A stretch of DNA of 64,000 nucleotides from Gloeomargarita lithophora Alchichica-D10 (GCF_001870225.1 NZ_CP017675.1:1609988-1673987); one strand, 5' to 3'. Positions 37,085 to 47,033 are shown, counted from the stretch's first letter. The notes: generated by a model not told the origin, from the letters alone. Made by a program: numbers and translations.

Positions 37085-37257
37085 GGATACCTCTATTTAT
37101 TTGAACCAAGAGAACGTTATCTCTCTGGAATGCCGGTATTACTAAGAACCAGGGCGGGGCGATGCCCTGCGACCCTTGACGCTCTAAGTATAAGAAATAT
37201 AAGTTCCTTGCTTCCAAAATGGCTTCGCCACGCAAGCTATCAGATAAGATTGCTACA
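37085..37257. repeat. hybrid A/B interspersed repeat with GGCTTCGCC-type insert
   Basis: The left end GGATACCTCTATTTATTTG is family A and the right end GATAAGATTGCTAC is family B. The core GGGCGGGGCGATGCCCTGCG lies between them. Near 37218 the extra motif ATGGCTTCGCCACGCAAGCT recurs in other hybrids. The remaining sequence up to 37494 has no gene. Confidence 0.68.
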
Positions 37258-37494
37258 GCGTTTTTTTAGTAGATAACCTACCGACTCAATGCTAAAACAT
37301 CTGTAAAACAACGGACTTCAGCCCCTTGTCTATACCCCATCAGCGTGAAAAAGGCTGTACTGGTAAATACTTTATAACCCCCATGCTAGGATATTGCCAG
37401 TATGGGGAACGTGACTTTTAGCCTAAAATGGCTACCGTTTATCAATACCTATGCTGATTGACCAAGGCGGTAATGATTTGGGAGGGATTGCCCC

Positions 37495-39615
37495 ATGAAG
37501 CGGAAGTCTGTGGGTATCGCCCTAGGCATGGTTGCCCTCCTGGGAGTTGGTGGCTGGTTTTGGCAAAGTGGACGCAGGCCAGTAGGAGTGCCCCAGGCCA
37601 ATCCGTCTCCCGATTTGGGAGCTTTGACCCCCTTGGTGCAACAGTCTCCCCCGGTGCGGCAACGGGCATTGGCGCAGTTGACCACCCAGGGGACGGGGAC
37701 GGAGCGCCATCGGGCTAAGTATCTGTTGGCGGTGGATTCCCTGGCGCAGGGTGACCCCAAGGCGGCTTTGGCCTTGCTGACGGATTTGGAGCGGGATTAT
37801 CCCCTGCTGGCGGCGCAAATTCTTTGGCAGGAGGCGCGGGCGTACCAGAAAAAGGGAAACCAGGTGGCGGCGCAGAGCCGGTGGCAGAAAATCATTGACC
37901 AGTACCCGGAACAGGAATTGGCCGCCGAAGCCTTGCTCGCCCTGGGGCGGACTCCGGAAGCCAAAGCGGGCTATCCCGCCCATCCCCAGGTGGTCGCCGG
38001 GGTGCAAAAAGAATTAGAAAAACAGCCCCACGACCGGGAATTGCTGGTGCATTTGGCGAGTCATGGATTGCATTTACCCCATTTGACCGGGTATCTTGAC
38101 CGTTTGACCAGTTTGCACCGCAGTCAACTGACCCCAGAACAATGGCAGGTGATTGCCTTCGCCTACTGGGAAAAACAGAGCTACCTCAAGGCGGGACGCG
38201 CCTATTTGCTGGCTCCCCTGACGGCGGAACATCTCTACCGGGTGGCGCGGGGACATCAGTTGGGGGGCAAAACCACCGAGGCCATCGGTTATTACCAAGA
38301 CTTGTTACGGCAGTACAGCGAAACCCCGCAAGGTGTACTAGCATTGTATTATTTATCCGTACTAACGCCACCACCGCAACGGGAGCAGTATTTTCAGCAG
38401 TTGCAACAGCGGGATGGGGAACGGGCGGCGCGGGTGCTGTGGGAGCGGTTACCGGCCTGGGAGCAGGCGGCACAACCCCAACGGGTGAGCCAAATCCGCA
38501 CGGAATTGCTTTCGCGGTATGCCCAGAGCGAGGCGGCGGCCAACCTGCGCTGGGAACTCGCCCAAGGGGAACACCAACGGGGCAATCTCCGGCAGGCCAT
38601 GCACTACGCCGAGGGGATTTTGCACCACAGTCCCAGCAGTGCGGTGGCACCCCAGGCGGGGTTTTGGTTGGGGGAATGGGCGCAACAGTTGGGGCAAAAT
38701 GACCGTGCCAAGGCCACCCATACCCAGGTGGTGAGCCGCTATCCCGATTCTTTTTATGCGTGGCGTTCAGCGGTGCGCCTGGGCTGGCCGGTGGGGGATT
38801 TCAACGGTGTGTTACAGGTGCAACCGGAGGCGAAAACCCAACGGGTAACGTTGCAACTTTTGAGTGGGTCACCGACATTACAAGAGCTATACCATCTGGG
38901 GGAGTACCAGGACGCTTGGGAGCAGTGGCAGTTGGAATTTCAAGCCCGGCAACAGCCTACCCTGGCGGATCAACTCACGGATGGCCTTTTGCGGGTGGGG
39001 GTGGGGGAACGCCTGGATGGGTTGTTCATGCTGACGACCCTGGAGCGGCGGGTGCAGGGAGAGTCCGACCAACAGCAGTACGCCCAGGTACAGCGGGAAC
39101 CGGCCTATTGGCAAGCCCTGTACCCCCTAGCCTATTGGCCGCAGGTGCCCACGGTGGCGGCAGAATATCGGTTAAATTCCCTATTGGTAACGGCTCTGAT
39201 TCGCCAGGAGTCCCGCTTTCAGCCGGAGATTGTTTCCAGCGCCGGGGCGGTGGGGCTGATGCAGGTACTGCCGGAAACCGGGGATTGGATTGCCCAGAAA
39301 TTGCAACGCCCGCCGTTTCAACTGCGCCAACCCCAGGAGAATTTGCAGGCGGGTACCTGGTTTTTGCAATACACCAATGGCTTGTATGACCAAAATGCCC
39401 TGCTCGCAGTCGCCAGTTATAATGCGGGGCCAGGGAATGTGGATGATTGGGTGAAACGCTTTGGCAGTGGGGATTGGGACGCTTTTGTGGAGCAAATTCC
39501 CTTCCCGGAAACCCAGAATTATGTGCGCCAGGTGTTTGGGAATTATTGGAATTATTTACGTTTGTACAACCCGGCGGTCTGTGGGCGGGTGAATCCCCAT
39601 CTGTGCCTGTCGTGA
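37495..39615 (+). CDS. soluble lytic murein transglycosylase with TPR-like repeats
   Basis: Wall-degrading enzyme of 706 aa. An N-terminal signal anchor (VGIALGMVALLGVGGWFW) precedes a long helical superhelix of TPR-like units (about 60-520), as in Slt70. The catalytic SLT domain is at about 555-690: ALIRQESRFQPEIVSSAGAV with the catalytic Glu, GLMQVLPETGDWIA, and VASYNAGPGNVDDWV. A GGGAGGG site precedes the ATG at 37495. The following hydrolase gene overlaps its stop (GTGA). Confidence 0.93.
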   Translation: MKRKSVGIALGMVALLGVGGWFWQSGRRPVGVPQANPSPDLGALTPLVQQSPPVRQRALAQLTTQGTGTERHRAKYLLAVDSLAQGDPKAALALLTDLERDYPLLAAQILWQEARAYQKKGNQVAAQSRWQKIIDQYPEQELAAEALLALGRTPEAKAGYPAHPQVVAGVQKELEKQPHDRELLVHLASHGLHLPHLTGYLDRLTSLHRSQLTPEQWQVIAFAYWEKQSYLKAGRAYLLAPLTAEHLYRVARGHQLGGKTTEAIGYYQDLLRQYSETPQGVLALYYLSVLTPPPQREQYFQQLQQRDGERAARVLWERLPAWEQAAQPQRVSQIRTELLSRYAQSEAAANLRWELAQGEHQRGNLRQAMHYAEGILHHSPSSAVAPQAGFWLGEWAQQLGQNDRAKATHTQVVSRYPDSFYAWRSAVRLGWPVGDFNGVLQVQPEAKTQRVTLQLLSGSPTLQELYHLGEYQDAWEQWQLEFQARQQPTLADQLTDGLLRVGVGERLDGLFMLTTLERRVQGESDQQQYAQVQREPAYWQALYPLAYWPQVPTVAAEYRLNSLLVTALIRQESRFQPEIVSSAGAVGLMQVLPETGDWIAQKLQRPPFQLRQPQENLQAGTWFLQYTNGLYDQNALLAVASYNAGPGNVDDWVKRFGSGDWDAFVEQIPFPETQNYVRQVFGNYWNYLRLYNPAVCGRVNPHLCLS

Positions 39616-40478
39616 AACACCAGCGGTACTGGTTTTGGCGGGGCTATCGGGTGCGCTATGGTTACCAGGGGAGTCAAACCCAGGGGGTGCCGTTGTTGTT
39701 GGTGCATGGTTTTGGAGCGGCGTTAGAACATTGGCGGTACAATGCCCCGGTTTTGGGGGAACATCATCCCGTGTATGCCCTGGATTTGTTGGGATTTGGG
39801 GATGCCCAGAAAGCCTCTGCCCAGTACGGGGTGCGGTTGTGGGTGGCACAGGTCTATGAATTTTGGCGCACTTTTATCGGCCAACCGGTGTGTTTGGTGG
39901 GGCATTCCCTGGGGGCTCTGGTGAGTTTGACCGCCGCCGTTGCCCATCCCGATATGGTGCGGGGGTTGGTGTTGATCAGTTTGCCGGAGGGACGACCGAC
40001 CCTGCAACCCGCCTGGTTAAACGCCTGGGTGGGCGGTCTGGAACGGCTGTTGATCCCGGTGGTGACGTTACCCCTGTTTTATGTCCTACGCCAACCGGGG
40101 GTAATTCGCTGGGTCTGCCGTTCTCAAGTGTACCAAGACCCGGAGGTTGTGAATGCAGCATTAGTCCAAATGTTTGCCCGTCCCGCCCAGGAGTCAGGGG
40201 CCGGGTTGACCCTTTGTCGCCTGGCGCAGGCCAGCAGTCGTCCCGGTTATGCGCCCCGGGTGGCACCCCTGTTGGCGGCCTTGAGTGTACCTGGGTTGTT
40301 GATTTGGGGTCAGCAAGACCGCTTGATTCCCATCCAGCAGGGGCAAAAATGGATACAACAATTTCCCCATTTGCAGTGGGCGGCCATCCCCGCCGGGCAT
40401 TGTCCCCAGGATGAGGCTCCCCTGGTGGTGAATCAGTTGCTCGATGAATGGTTGCAACAGTGGGGCACCGGGTTGTAA
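39612..40478 (+). CDS. alpha/beta hydrolase fold protein
   Basis: Hydrolase of 288 aa initiated at GTG 39612, overlapping the transglycosylase stop by 4 bases. The nucleophile elbow VCLVGHSLGALVSL is near residue 98. The acid is likely in LLIWGQQDRLIP and the histidine in AGHCPQDEAPLVV. The oxyanion HGFG (VHGFGAALEHW) is near the N-terminus. The family acts on esters, lactones or haloalkanes; the substrate is unknown. Translational coupling to a wall-lytic enzyme is notable. Confidence 0.88.
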   Translation: MKHQRYWFWRGYRVRYGYQGSQTQGVPLLLVHGFGAALEHWRYNAPVLGEHHPVYALDLLGFGDAQKASAQYGVRLWVAQVYEFWRTFIGQPVCLVGHSLGALVSLTAAVAHPDMVRGLVLISLPEGRPTLQPAWLNAWVGGLERLLIPVVTLPLFYVLRQPGVIRWVCRSQVYQDPEVVNAALVQMFARPAQESGAGLTLCRLAQASSRPGYAPRVAPLLAALSVPGLLIWGQQDRLIPIQQGQKWIQQFPHLQWAAIPAGHCPQDEAPLVVNQLLDEWLQQWGTGL

Positions 40479-40536
40479 TCTTGGTGGGCAATTTTTGCTT
40501 GAATAGATCAGGCTCATTTTTTACACCCAATCAGCC

Positions 40537-41109
40537 ATGACCGTCATTCAGCACATTTCAGGCCGGGGTCTGCCCCTGCGGGGTAATGATATTGACACGG
40601 ATCGGATTATTCCGGCGCGGTTTTTACGCTGTGTCACTTTTGAGGGGCTGGGTGCCCATGTGTTTGCCGACGACCGGGCGCCGGGCGGTCATGCCTTTGA
40701 CCAACCCCAGTACCAGGGGGCAAAGATTTTGGTGGTGAATGCCAATTTTGGCTGTGGTTCCAGTCGGGAACACGCCCCCCAAGCCCTCCGCCGCTGGGGG
40801 ATTGCGGCCATTGTGGGGGAAAGTTTTGCGGAGATTTTTGCTGGCAATTGTTTGGCCTTGGGTTTACCCGTGGTCACCGCTGAAGTTGAGGTGGTGCAGG
40901 CACTCCAAAACCGGATTGCCAGTCAACCCACACCAGCCTTTACCCTGGACATTGCCCGCTTGACGCTCACCGCTGAGGGCGAAACCTGGTCGGTGGCGAT
41001 GGAAGCGGCGGTACAACAATCCCTCCTCCAGGGTGCTTGGGATGCCTGCGCCCAACTACTCGCCAATCGGGAGGCGATTTTGGCAACGGCGGCGCGACTG
41101 GCGGCTTGA
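40537..41109 (+). CDS. leuD: 3-isopropylmalate dehydratase small subunit
   Basis: Swivel domain subunit of isopropylmalate isomerase in leucine synthesis (190 aa). Signatures are GNDIDTDRIIPARFL, NFGCGSSREHAPQAL and NCLALGLPVV. The catalytic Fe-S subunit leuC is not nearby, as is usual for scattered cyanobacterial amino acid genes. The following small gene begins 57 bases later on the same strand. Confidence 0.95.
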   Translation: MTVIQHISGRGLPLRGNDIDTDRIIPARFLRCVTFEGLGAHVFADDRAPGGHAFDQPQYQGAKILVVNANFGCGSSREHAPQALRRWGIAAIVGESFAEIFAGNCLALGLPVVTAEVEVVQALQNRIASQPTPAFTLDIARLTLTAEGETWSVAMEAAVQQSLLQGAWDACAQLLANREAILATAARLAA

Positions 41110-41166
41110 ACTGGACAATTGCGGGAAAATTGCCTAAAGTCAGAAGGCGGCAACTGCGGAGGTGCT

Positions 41167-41346
41167 ATGGATAAGCAGGTATTACAACAGAAAGTCAAGG
41201 CCATTCAAAGCAAACGGGAGGTGTTGGTGCAACTGCTCACCCAACCGGAATTGGGCACTCTGCGAATTGATGTGACCCAAGCCCTAGAGGAAATGGACGA
41301 TTTATTAATAGAATTTGCCCAAGTATTTCCTGAGATAGGGACTTAA
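41167..41346 (+). CDS. small conserved-looking hypothetical protein
   Basis: Protein of 59 aa from the ATG at 41167, preceded by GCGGAGGTG. Two amphipathic helices are evident (LQQKVKAIQSKREVLVQLLT and DVTQALEEMDDLLIEFAQVF). I do not know its family, but the ribosome site and codon use support expression. It lies 57 bases after leuD, probably in the same transcript, and overlaps the end of the convergent SRPBCC gene by 4 bases. Confidence 0.7.
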   Translation: MDKQVLQQKVKAIQSKREVLVQLLTQPELGTLRIDVTQALEEMDDLLIEFAQVFPEIGT

Positions 41347-41831
41347 ATCACCGAAATGCCATCCAGGTTCACCAACCGTCCCTCGGCGGCTTGCGCCAGT
41401 TGGCGGGCGACTTGGGCGGCACGGGGGCGAATCACCGACCAGACCAGGGGCGACAACCAACCCTTGAGGGTAATCGAGTAGGAAATCTGGGTGCCACACA
41501 CCGTAGATTGCACCTGATAGGTGACCCGTTCCTCCAAACCGGGCAAGGCAAACACCCGCACGCTCAGCAGATGCTGTTGTTGTACCCGTTCGACAAAAAT
41601 CCGCACCCGGAAGGGGAACAATCGGGATACAGCCTCGTAAAACAAGCCCGGTTTCGGTAGTAAACCCCAGGGGACGTGGGGACGGGTGACCAGGGGATGC
41701 CAGGATAAATCCGCTAGATTGGCGAGTTTTTGCCAAATCTGCTCCACCGGGGCACTACTCAGGGCGTAATAGGTGATCATGATTTTGGCCTTGGGGTGCG
41801 CCTGGGGTTGTGGGCGTTGCCGCCGTTCCAT
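41343..41831 (-). CDS. SRPBCC family protein
   Basis: Protein of 162 aa. YYALSSAPVEQIWQKLANLADLSWHPLV is the typical opening strand-helix of the START-like SRPBCC fold, and the last helix (SVIRPRAAQVARQLAQAAEGRLV) closes the ligand pocket. GGGAG precedes the ATG at 41831; an internal ATG (MITYYAL) is an alternative start. Ligand unknown. Confidence 0.78.
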   Translation of the reverse strand: MERRQRPQPQAHPKAKIMITYYALSSAPVEQIWQKLANLADLSWHPLVTRPHVPWGLLPKPGLFYEAVSRLFPFRVRIFVERVQQQHLLSVRVFALPGLEERVTYQVQSTVCGTQISYSITLKGWLSPLVWSVIRPRAAQVARQLAQAAEGRLVNLDGISVI

Positions 41832-42149
41832 CCTGTGTGTCTCCCGGATTTTGTTTCACTATCTTAGACCCTAAACCCCGTGTTACCCCGCTTTTGCAAT
41901 AGATATACACAGGTTGGCGGGCAACCGATGCTATTTTTTGTCGTCCGCATGATTTTAGCCAGGAGGTATTCCCCCGGCTAGGAGTTTTGCCGGAAAATTA
42001 GCGTAAACCCTGTCCTACCCGGCAATCATCCCGGCATGAGTAACCTGGGGGTATATTTGAGGACAACAGCCAGGGAAATTTGTCATCCTGGATGGGTATC
42101 ATTGCCAACCCATGAATTTTTCACCAAAACCGCCACCGTTTCCTGCCCT

Positions 42150-43226
42150 ATGACTTGGTTGAATTTACCCCTGTCCGCATTGCGTCGGCGCGTCATGGTT
42201 TTGATTTTAGCGGTAATAATAGTCGGTGGTTTAATCGCAACCATTTTGCATAGTTTAACCCCGCAAACCCATCCTATTTCACTGATTATTCCCCCCTTAG
42301 CTGCTGTGATTGCTTTGGGGTTATTGATTGATCTCATTTGCAATCCAAACCGGCTTAATTTAATCATTCAGGCAACCTTGATTTGGGGTGGATTTATTAA
42401 TATTTTTCCTGAATACTTTTTTGTGATCCAAGCCTGGATACAACCGGGAAAACAATTGGTGGAGATTTTGCCACCAATTACGCCAGGATTATTTCTTTTG
42501 AATACGGCAATGATCGTCTTTTTACGACCCCGGTCATTAATCCGGTTTGCGGTTTTATTGTGGGGAGTGATGGCCGTTCCTATCCTATCTTATTTGATTG
42601 CCCATCCTGGGGAGTTGCAAACGCCTCGCGGTTTAGAGTTGTTACTAACGCTTGGGCCAGCAATGGGAGTCAATCTCGCTTTAATTATATTTTATGTGCG
42701 ATTACAAGCGGCGGTGGATCATCTCCAAAACGAGGGGATGCGTCTGCAAAAAATCTCGGAAATGGACTTACTCACTCAAGTATGGAATCGCCGCGCAGGA
42801 GAACGGATTTTAGGGGAGTTAATTGAGCAAAAACAATTGGGATTAGGGATTATTTTATGTGATATTGATCACTTCAAGTCCGTGAATGATACCTATGGTC
42901 ATTTGGTGGGCGACCAGGTGTTGCAGATGTTTGCCCAGTGGTGTCGCCAACACGTCCGACCGCAGGATATGGTGGTACGTTGGGGGGGCGAGGAATTTGT
43001 TGTCATTGGGTGTACCGATGAACCCGCAGAAATGGCATCGTTAGCGGCACGTTTGTGTCAGGGAATCGCCCAGCAATCCGTCCCAGAAGTGGGGAAAATC
43101 ACCGCTTCTTTTGGGGTTGCTTGTCACCAACCGGAAGAAACGCTTTCTGCCCTCTTTGAACGGGCAGATATGGCACTCTATCAAGCCAAACAGCAGGGGC
43201 GCAATCGGGTGGTAGTGAAAGTTTGA
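42150..43226 (+). CDS. membrane-bound diguanylate cyclase (GGDEF)
   Basis: Synthesises cyclic di-GMP. From the ATG at 42150 (MTWLNLPLSALRRRVMVLI) the protein is about 358 aa; an upstream in-frame ATG at 42036 would add 38 unconvincing residues. About six membrane helices (20-190) lead via a short coiled linker into a GGDEF domain: DLLTQVWNRRAGE, CDIDHFKSVNDTYGH, and the active RWGGEEF. An RPQD five residues before the GGEEF motif forms a canonical inhibitory I-site, so product feedback is expected. It stands alone. The upstream gap from 41832 contains no supported gene. Confidence 0.93.
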   Translation: MTWLNLPLSALRRRVMVLILAVIIVGGLIATILHSLTPQTHPISLIIPPLAAVIALGLLIDLICNPNRLNLIIQATLIWGGFINIFPEYFFVIQAWIQPGKQLVEILPPITPGLFLLNTAMIVFLRPRSLIRFAVLLWGVMAVPILSYLIAHPGELQTPRGLELLLTLGPAMGVNLALIIFYVRLQAAVDHLQNEGMRLQKISEMDLLTQVWNRRAGERILGELIEQKQLGLGIILCDIDHFKSVNDTYGHLVGDQVLQMFAQWCRQHVRPQDMVVRWGGEEFVVIGCTDEPAEMASLAARLCQGIAQQSVPEVGKITASFGVACHQPEETLSALFERADMALYQAKQQGRNRVVVKV

Positions 43227-43282
43227 TCGCTGGTTTTTTTTAAGGGAATTGATGATTCAAAAGAACCAATATAAAAATCACT

Positions 43283-43504
43283 GGACACCTCTAAAAATAG
43301 GTCGCAGGGGCACCGCCCCCGTATTTGGTTCTCGATAATATGAGCATCCTAGCGAGATGATTTTCTGTTGGTGTGAATAAATATGGCAATTCTATTTGAA
43401 TTAAGAATCAGCGGTCGCAGGGGGGCACCCCCCGGACTTGATTCTCAGTAATACCGGCATTCCAGCGAAATAACTTTCAACTGGTTCGCATAAATAGAGG
43501 TGTC
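43283..43504. repeat. two joined family A repeats
   Basis: A first unit (GGACACCTCTAAAAATAGG to GTGAATAAATA, near 43382) runs straight into a second (ATGGCAATTCTATTTGAATT to CATAAATAGAGGTGTC). The first core is GGGGCACCGCCCC; the second is the G6/C6 variant GGGGGGCACCCCCC. The inner junction resembles a family B end, suggesting one element inserted in another. This occupies most of the 374-base gap before ctaA. Confidence 0.75.
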
Positions 43505-43600
43505 TTTTTGTTACATTGGTTCAACTCCCGAAGAAATCCTTAAACTTTCGCAACTACAGGGGTGTGAGTCGCTATAACCGAAAGTAATTCTACTTAGTGA

Positions 43601-44530
43601 GTGGCGATGATTGGCACCCAAATTGAATCCTCTGAGTCATCCGAGGGATGGGTTCCCCAGGTATTGGTACGGCGATGGTTGTGGCTTTTGGCGGCGGCAA
43701 CTTGGGGCTTGATGGCACTGGGTAGTGCGACGCGGGTGATGGAGGCAGGGTTGGCCTGTCCCGATTGGCCGCTGTGTTTTGGTCAGGTTTTGCCTGCTCA
43801 GCAGATGGATTTGCGGGTGTTCCTGGAGTGGTTTCACCGGCTGGTGGCGGCTACGGTGGGGTTTGGGGTACTGCTGCTGGTGGGGATGGGGTGGTGGTGG
43901 CGGGCGCACTTACCCCGTTGGTTGCCCTGGGGGGTGACGGCGGCACTGGGCTTGGTGCTGTGGCAGGGGATTTTGGGGGGGCTAACCGTGACCCAACTCC
44001 TGCGGTTTGATATTGTGACGGCGCACCTGGGTACGGGTTTGGCCTTTTTTAGCCTGTTGTTGACCTTGGCGGTTTCACTGATGGACTTGTCGGTAGCTTT
44101 ATCTCTGCCGCAGTATCTGCCGGGTTTATCCCTGGTGAGCGCAGTGACGGTGTATGGTCAAAGTCTGCTGGGCGGGCTGGTGGCTTCCCGGTGGGCGGCG
44201 CACCAATGTTTTCTGGGGCGGGAATTGTGTCAGGTGCTCCATTGGCATTTGCTGGGGTTGATTCCGGCGATGGGATTGGTGTTGGTGGTGGGGGTGCAAA
44301 CCCTGCGCCAGAAACGAGTTGCTCCCTGGTTAGGCCAACTGGGGCATGGGGTGCTAGTGATGTTGATTGTCCAAATTGGGGTCGGGGTAGCGACCTACCA
44401 ACTGCGGCTTCAGGTCGAGCCGTTGACCGTGACCCATCAAGCCGTAGGGGCACTACTGTTGGGAATGTTAGTCGTATTGACAGTATTGTTACAACGTGTG
44501 ACAGTTCCGCCAACCCAAACCATCTGTTAA
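43601..44530 (+). CDS. ctaA: heme A synthase (CtaA/COX15)
   Basis: Membrane enzyme converting heme O to heme A for cytochrome oxidase. The 309-aa protein has eight hydrophobic helices. Heme-ligand histidines lie in LEWFHRLVAATVGF and VTAHLGTGLAFF in the first half, and in QVLHWHLLGLI and VTHQAVGALLLG in the second. GTG at 43601 or ATG at 43607 are possible starts. ctaB follows after 9 bases, the normal pair; the oxidase genes themselves are not in the window. Confidence 0.93.
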   Translation: MAMIGTQIESSESSEGWVPQVLVRRWLWLLAAATWGLMALGSATRVMEAGLACPDWPLCFGQVLPAQQMDLRVFLEWFHRLVAATVGFGVLLLVGMGWWWRAHLPRWLPWGVTAALGLVLWQGILGGLTVTQLLRFDIVTAHLGTGLAFFSLLLTLAVSLMDLSVALSLPQYLPGLSLVSAVTVYGQSLLGGLVASRWAAHQCFLGRELCQVLHWHLLGLIPAMGLVLVVGVQTLRQKRVAPWLGQLGHGVLVMLIVQIGVGVATYQLRLQVEPLTVTHQAVGALLLGMLVVLTVLLQRVTVPPTQTIC

Positions 44531-44539
44531 GGAGCATTT

Positions 44540-45490
44540 ATGCAGGTACTTTGGCCGCAGACTAACACCCTTTGGGGGAGGGTTCAAGACTATATCCAAC
44601 TCACGAAACCCCGGATTATTCTCCTGTTGTTGATTACCACGACGGGGGCGGTATGGTTGGCTTCCCAGGGGGAACCGGATATGGATATTTTACTCACAAC
44701 GTTAGTCACCGGGACGTGGGCGGCGGGTTCAGCGAATACGATTAATTGTCTGTATGACCGGGATATTGACCAGATTATGGTGCGTACCCAACGGCGACCG
44801 ATTCCGGCGGGGCGGATTAGGCCGGGGCAAGCGTTGGGGTTTGCGGTGGTGTTGGCGGTGGCGGCGTTTGGTCTGCAAACTTGGCGGGTGAATGTCCTGA
44901 GTGCCCTGTTGGAATGGGCGGGAATTTTGGTTTATGTGCTGGTTTATACCCATTGGTTAAAGCGTTCTAGTCCGCAGAATATCGTGATTGGCGGGGCGGC
45001 GGGGGCGATTCCCCCTTTGGTCGGTTGGGCGGCGGTGACGGGGGAATTATCCGCCTGCGCTTGGATTTTGTTTGCGATTATTTTTATTTGGACACCCCCG
45101 CATTTTTGGGCGTTGGCATTGATGATTCGGGAGGATTATGCCCAGGTGGGGGTGCCCATGTTGCCGGTGGTGGCGGGTTCGGAGCAAACGGCGCAGCAAA
45201 TTTTGCTGTACACGCTATTGCTGATTCCCACCAGTTTGCTTTTGGTTTATCCCTGTGGGGTGGTGGGGGGATTGTATGCGCTGATGGCTTTAACTTTGGG
45301 CGGTATTTTTCTCTACAAAGTGTTCCAGTTGTTTGCCCAACCTGAGGAGGTGAAATTAGCGCGTTCAGTATTCAAGTATTCGATTATTTATTTGATGCTG
45401 TTGTCCTTGGGAATGGGGTTAGACCGCTGGCCTTTGATGCACACCTGGCAGAATGTGCTGGTGCAAAAAGCGGTGCATTGGTGGGGGTAA
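44540..45490 (+). CDS. ctaB: heme O synthase (protoheme IX farnesyltransferase)
   Basis: Farnesylates protoheme to heme O. The 316-aa UbiA-family membrane protein shows [19 protein letters not shown] (first Asp-rich motif) and RRPIPAGRI, plus the second region [20 protein letters not shown]. Nine helices are apparent. AAGGAG precedes the ATG at 44540. It forms an operon with ctaA. Confidence 0.95.
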   Translation: MQVLWPQTNTLWGRVQDYIQLTKPRIILLLLITTTGAVWLASQGEPDMDILLTTLVTGTWAAGSANTINCLYDRDIDQIMVRTQRRPIPAGRIRPGQALGFAVVLAVAAFGLQTWRVNVLSALLEWAGILVYVLVYTHWLKRSSPQNIVIGGAAGAIPPLVGWAAVTGELSACAWILFAIIFIWTPPHFWALALMIREDYAQVGVPMLPVVAGSEQTAQQILLYTLLLIPTSLLLVYPCGVVGGLYALMALTLGGIFLYKVFQLFAQPEEVKLARSVFKYSIIYLMLLSLGMGLDRWPLMHTWQNVLVQKAVHWWG

Positions 45491-45517
45491 ATCTACCGCA
45501 ATCCTCGTAGCCTTGTT

Positions 45518-45545
45518 ATCCACATAAATCGTCTGAGATTGCTAT
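45518..45545. repeat. family B end remnant
   Basis: CATAAATCGTCTGAGATTGC followed by TATA matches the family B terminus seen at 59650-59670 (AAATCGTCTCATATTGCTAT). It lies immediately before the ATG of the coiled-coil gene at 45546, so a repeat fragment supplies the leader of that gene. Confidence 0.5.
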
Positions 45546-45881
45546 ATGAGCGCCCAACCCCCGGTGACCCTAGAAACCATTGCCCAAACCTTGGCCGAAT
45601 TTCGTCAGGAAGTGAACAGCCGCCTTGATAAAGTGGAAATTCGATTAGACCAGGTGGAAGGCCGTTTAGATAAAATGGAAGGCCGTTTGGATAAAATGGA
45701 AGGTCGTTTAGATGGACTAGAGGGGGATTTTCGGCAATTTCAGGCGGTGAATGAAGCCTATCAAAAAGCCGCTGACCGAGTAGCTAATTTGGCCTTTACT
45801 GTGGTGACCGCCTCCGCCGCCGTGATTGTCTTGGCACCCGCAGTGAAAGTCCTTGCTGAGTATGTGTCCCGTCTGCCCTAA
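45546..45881 (+). CDS. small coiled-coil protein with membrane segment
   Basis: Protein of 111 aa. The middle holds five near-identical heptads of the type GRLDKME (residues about 24-58), a strong coiled coil. The C-terminal part has a hydrophobic segment (NLAFTVVTASAAVIVLAPAV) that could anchor it. No known family is assigned; similar DUF1640-like coiled proteins exist. The DNA of the heptads is itself a tandem 21-base repeat, so length variation between strains is likely. Confidence 0.7.
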   Translation: MSAQPPVTLETIAQTLAEFRQEVNSRLDKVEIRLDQVEGRLDKMEGRLDKMEGRLDGLEGDFRQFQAVNEAYQKAADRVANLAFTVVTASAAVIVLAPAVKVLAEYVSRLP

Positions 45882-46025
45882 TCGGTCGGTAATATTTTTT
45901 AATCTGGGCGGTTTCGAGGGACTTCGATGGCAATAATGTACTGCTAATCCCCAGGGATCAAAACCAGCCTGAGAGGTTTTCTGATAAGCTCTTAATGAAA
46001 TGTAAAAAATTGATTCACACGTCTC

Positions 46026-47033
46026 ATGAATATTCTGGTGGTTGGGGCGACGGGCACCCTGGGGCGGCAGGTGGTACGGCGGGCATTGCAGGAGGGGCAT
46101 CGGGTGCGCTGTTTGGTGCGGACGTTACCCAAGGCGACTTTTTTGCGGGAATGGGGGGCGGAACTGGTGCCAGGGAATCTCTGTCGCCCGGAGAGTTTGG
46201 CCTATGCCCTGGAAGAGATGGAGGTGGTGGTGGATGCGGCGACGGCGCGACCCACGGATGGGATTGGGATTCGGGAGGTGGATTGGCAGGGAAAAGTGAA
46301 TCTGGTGCAGGCGATGGTCATGGCGGGGGTGAAACGTTTGCTCTTTTTCTCGATTCTGGATTGTGACCGCTATCCCCATGTGCCGTTGATGAGCGTTAAG
46401 GCGGCTACGGAAGAGTTTTTGGCGGAGTCGGGTTTGGATTACACGATTTTGGCACCGGCGGGTTTTTTCCAAGGGCTGATCGGCCAGTTTGCCATTCCGA
46501 TTTTGGAGGAACAGTCCGTGTGGCTAACGGGGACTTCGGCGGCGGTGGCTTACATGGATACCCAGGATGTGGCGCGGTTTGCCCTGCGCGCCCTGGAGGT
46601 GCCGGAAACGATTGGCCAAAAATTACCGGTGGTGGGGGCTAAAGCCTGGACTTCGGAGGAAATTATTGCCCTGTGCGAGCGGCTGAGTGGCAAAAATGCC
46701 CGGATTTTGCGTATCCCTCTGGGGGTGTTGACTGCGACCCGCCAAGTCCTGCGGCGGTTTCAGTGGACGGGGAATATTGCGGATCGTCTGGCCTTTGCCG
46801 CTGTTTTGTCCGGGGGGGAAACCCTGACGGCGCCGATGGAGGCGGTTTACACCCAATTGGGCTTATCGCCCCAGGAAACCGGCACCTTAGAGGGGTACTT
46901 GGCGGAGTATTTTGGCCGGATGTTGCAAAAATTAAAAGAGCGCAATTATGAACTGGATCGGCAAAAACGCAAGGAGCAGGAAAAACGTAAACGCAAACGC
47001 CCTTTCAAAACCTCAGCCAAAACCGGTGGTTAA
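46026..47033 (+). CDS. ycf39: Ycf39-type NAD(P)-binding protein (PSII assembly factor)
   Basis: Atypical short-chain dehydrogenase of 335 aa. VVGATGTLGRQVVRRALQEGH is the N-terminal dinucleotide motif. The stretch GVKRLLFFSILDCDRYPHVPLM and the lysine of SVKAATEEFLAESGLDYTIL match the Ycf39/HCF244 group, which helps insert chlorophyll into D1 during photosystem II assembly. The C-terminus is strongly basic (RQKRKEQEKRKRKRPFKT). It is not known to be catalytic. nadK follows after 37 bases. Confidence 0.88.
   Translation: MNILVVGATGTLGRQVVRRALQEGHRVRCLVRTLPKATFLREWGAELVPGNLCRPESLAYALEEMEVVVDAATARPTDGIGIREVDWQGKVNLVQAMVMAGVKRLLFFSILDCDRYPHVPLMSVKAATEEFLAESGLDYTILAPAGFFQGLIGQFAIPILEEQSVWLTGTSAAVAYMDTQDVARFALRALEVPETIGQKLPVVGAKAWTSEEIIALCERLSGKNARILRIPLGVLTATRQVLRRFQWTGNIADRLAFAAVLSGGETLTAPMEAVYTQLGLSPQETGTLEGYLAEYFGRMLQKLKERNYELDRQKRKEQEKRKRKRPFKTSAKTGG

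Noticed and set aside
41905-41940. GGTTG-GCGGG-CAACC stem followed by a T-run as a terminator
   Set aside because: It lies upstream of the minus-strand gene and upstream of the GGDEF gene, with no plus-strand gene ending before it; the T-run is also offset from the stem.
45630-45720. 21-base direct repeats in the coiled-coil gene at 45546
   Set aside because: They encode GRLDKME heptads in frame; this is a protein repeat and not a separate DNA element.
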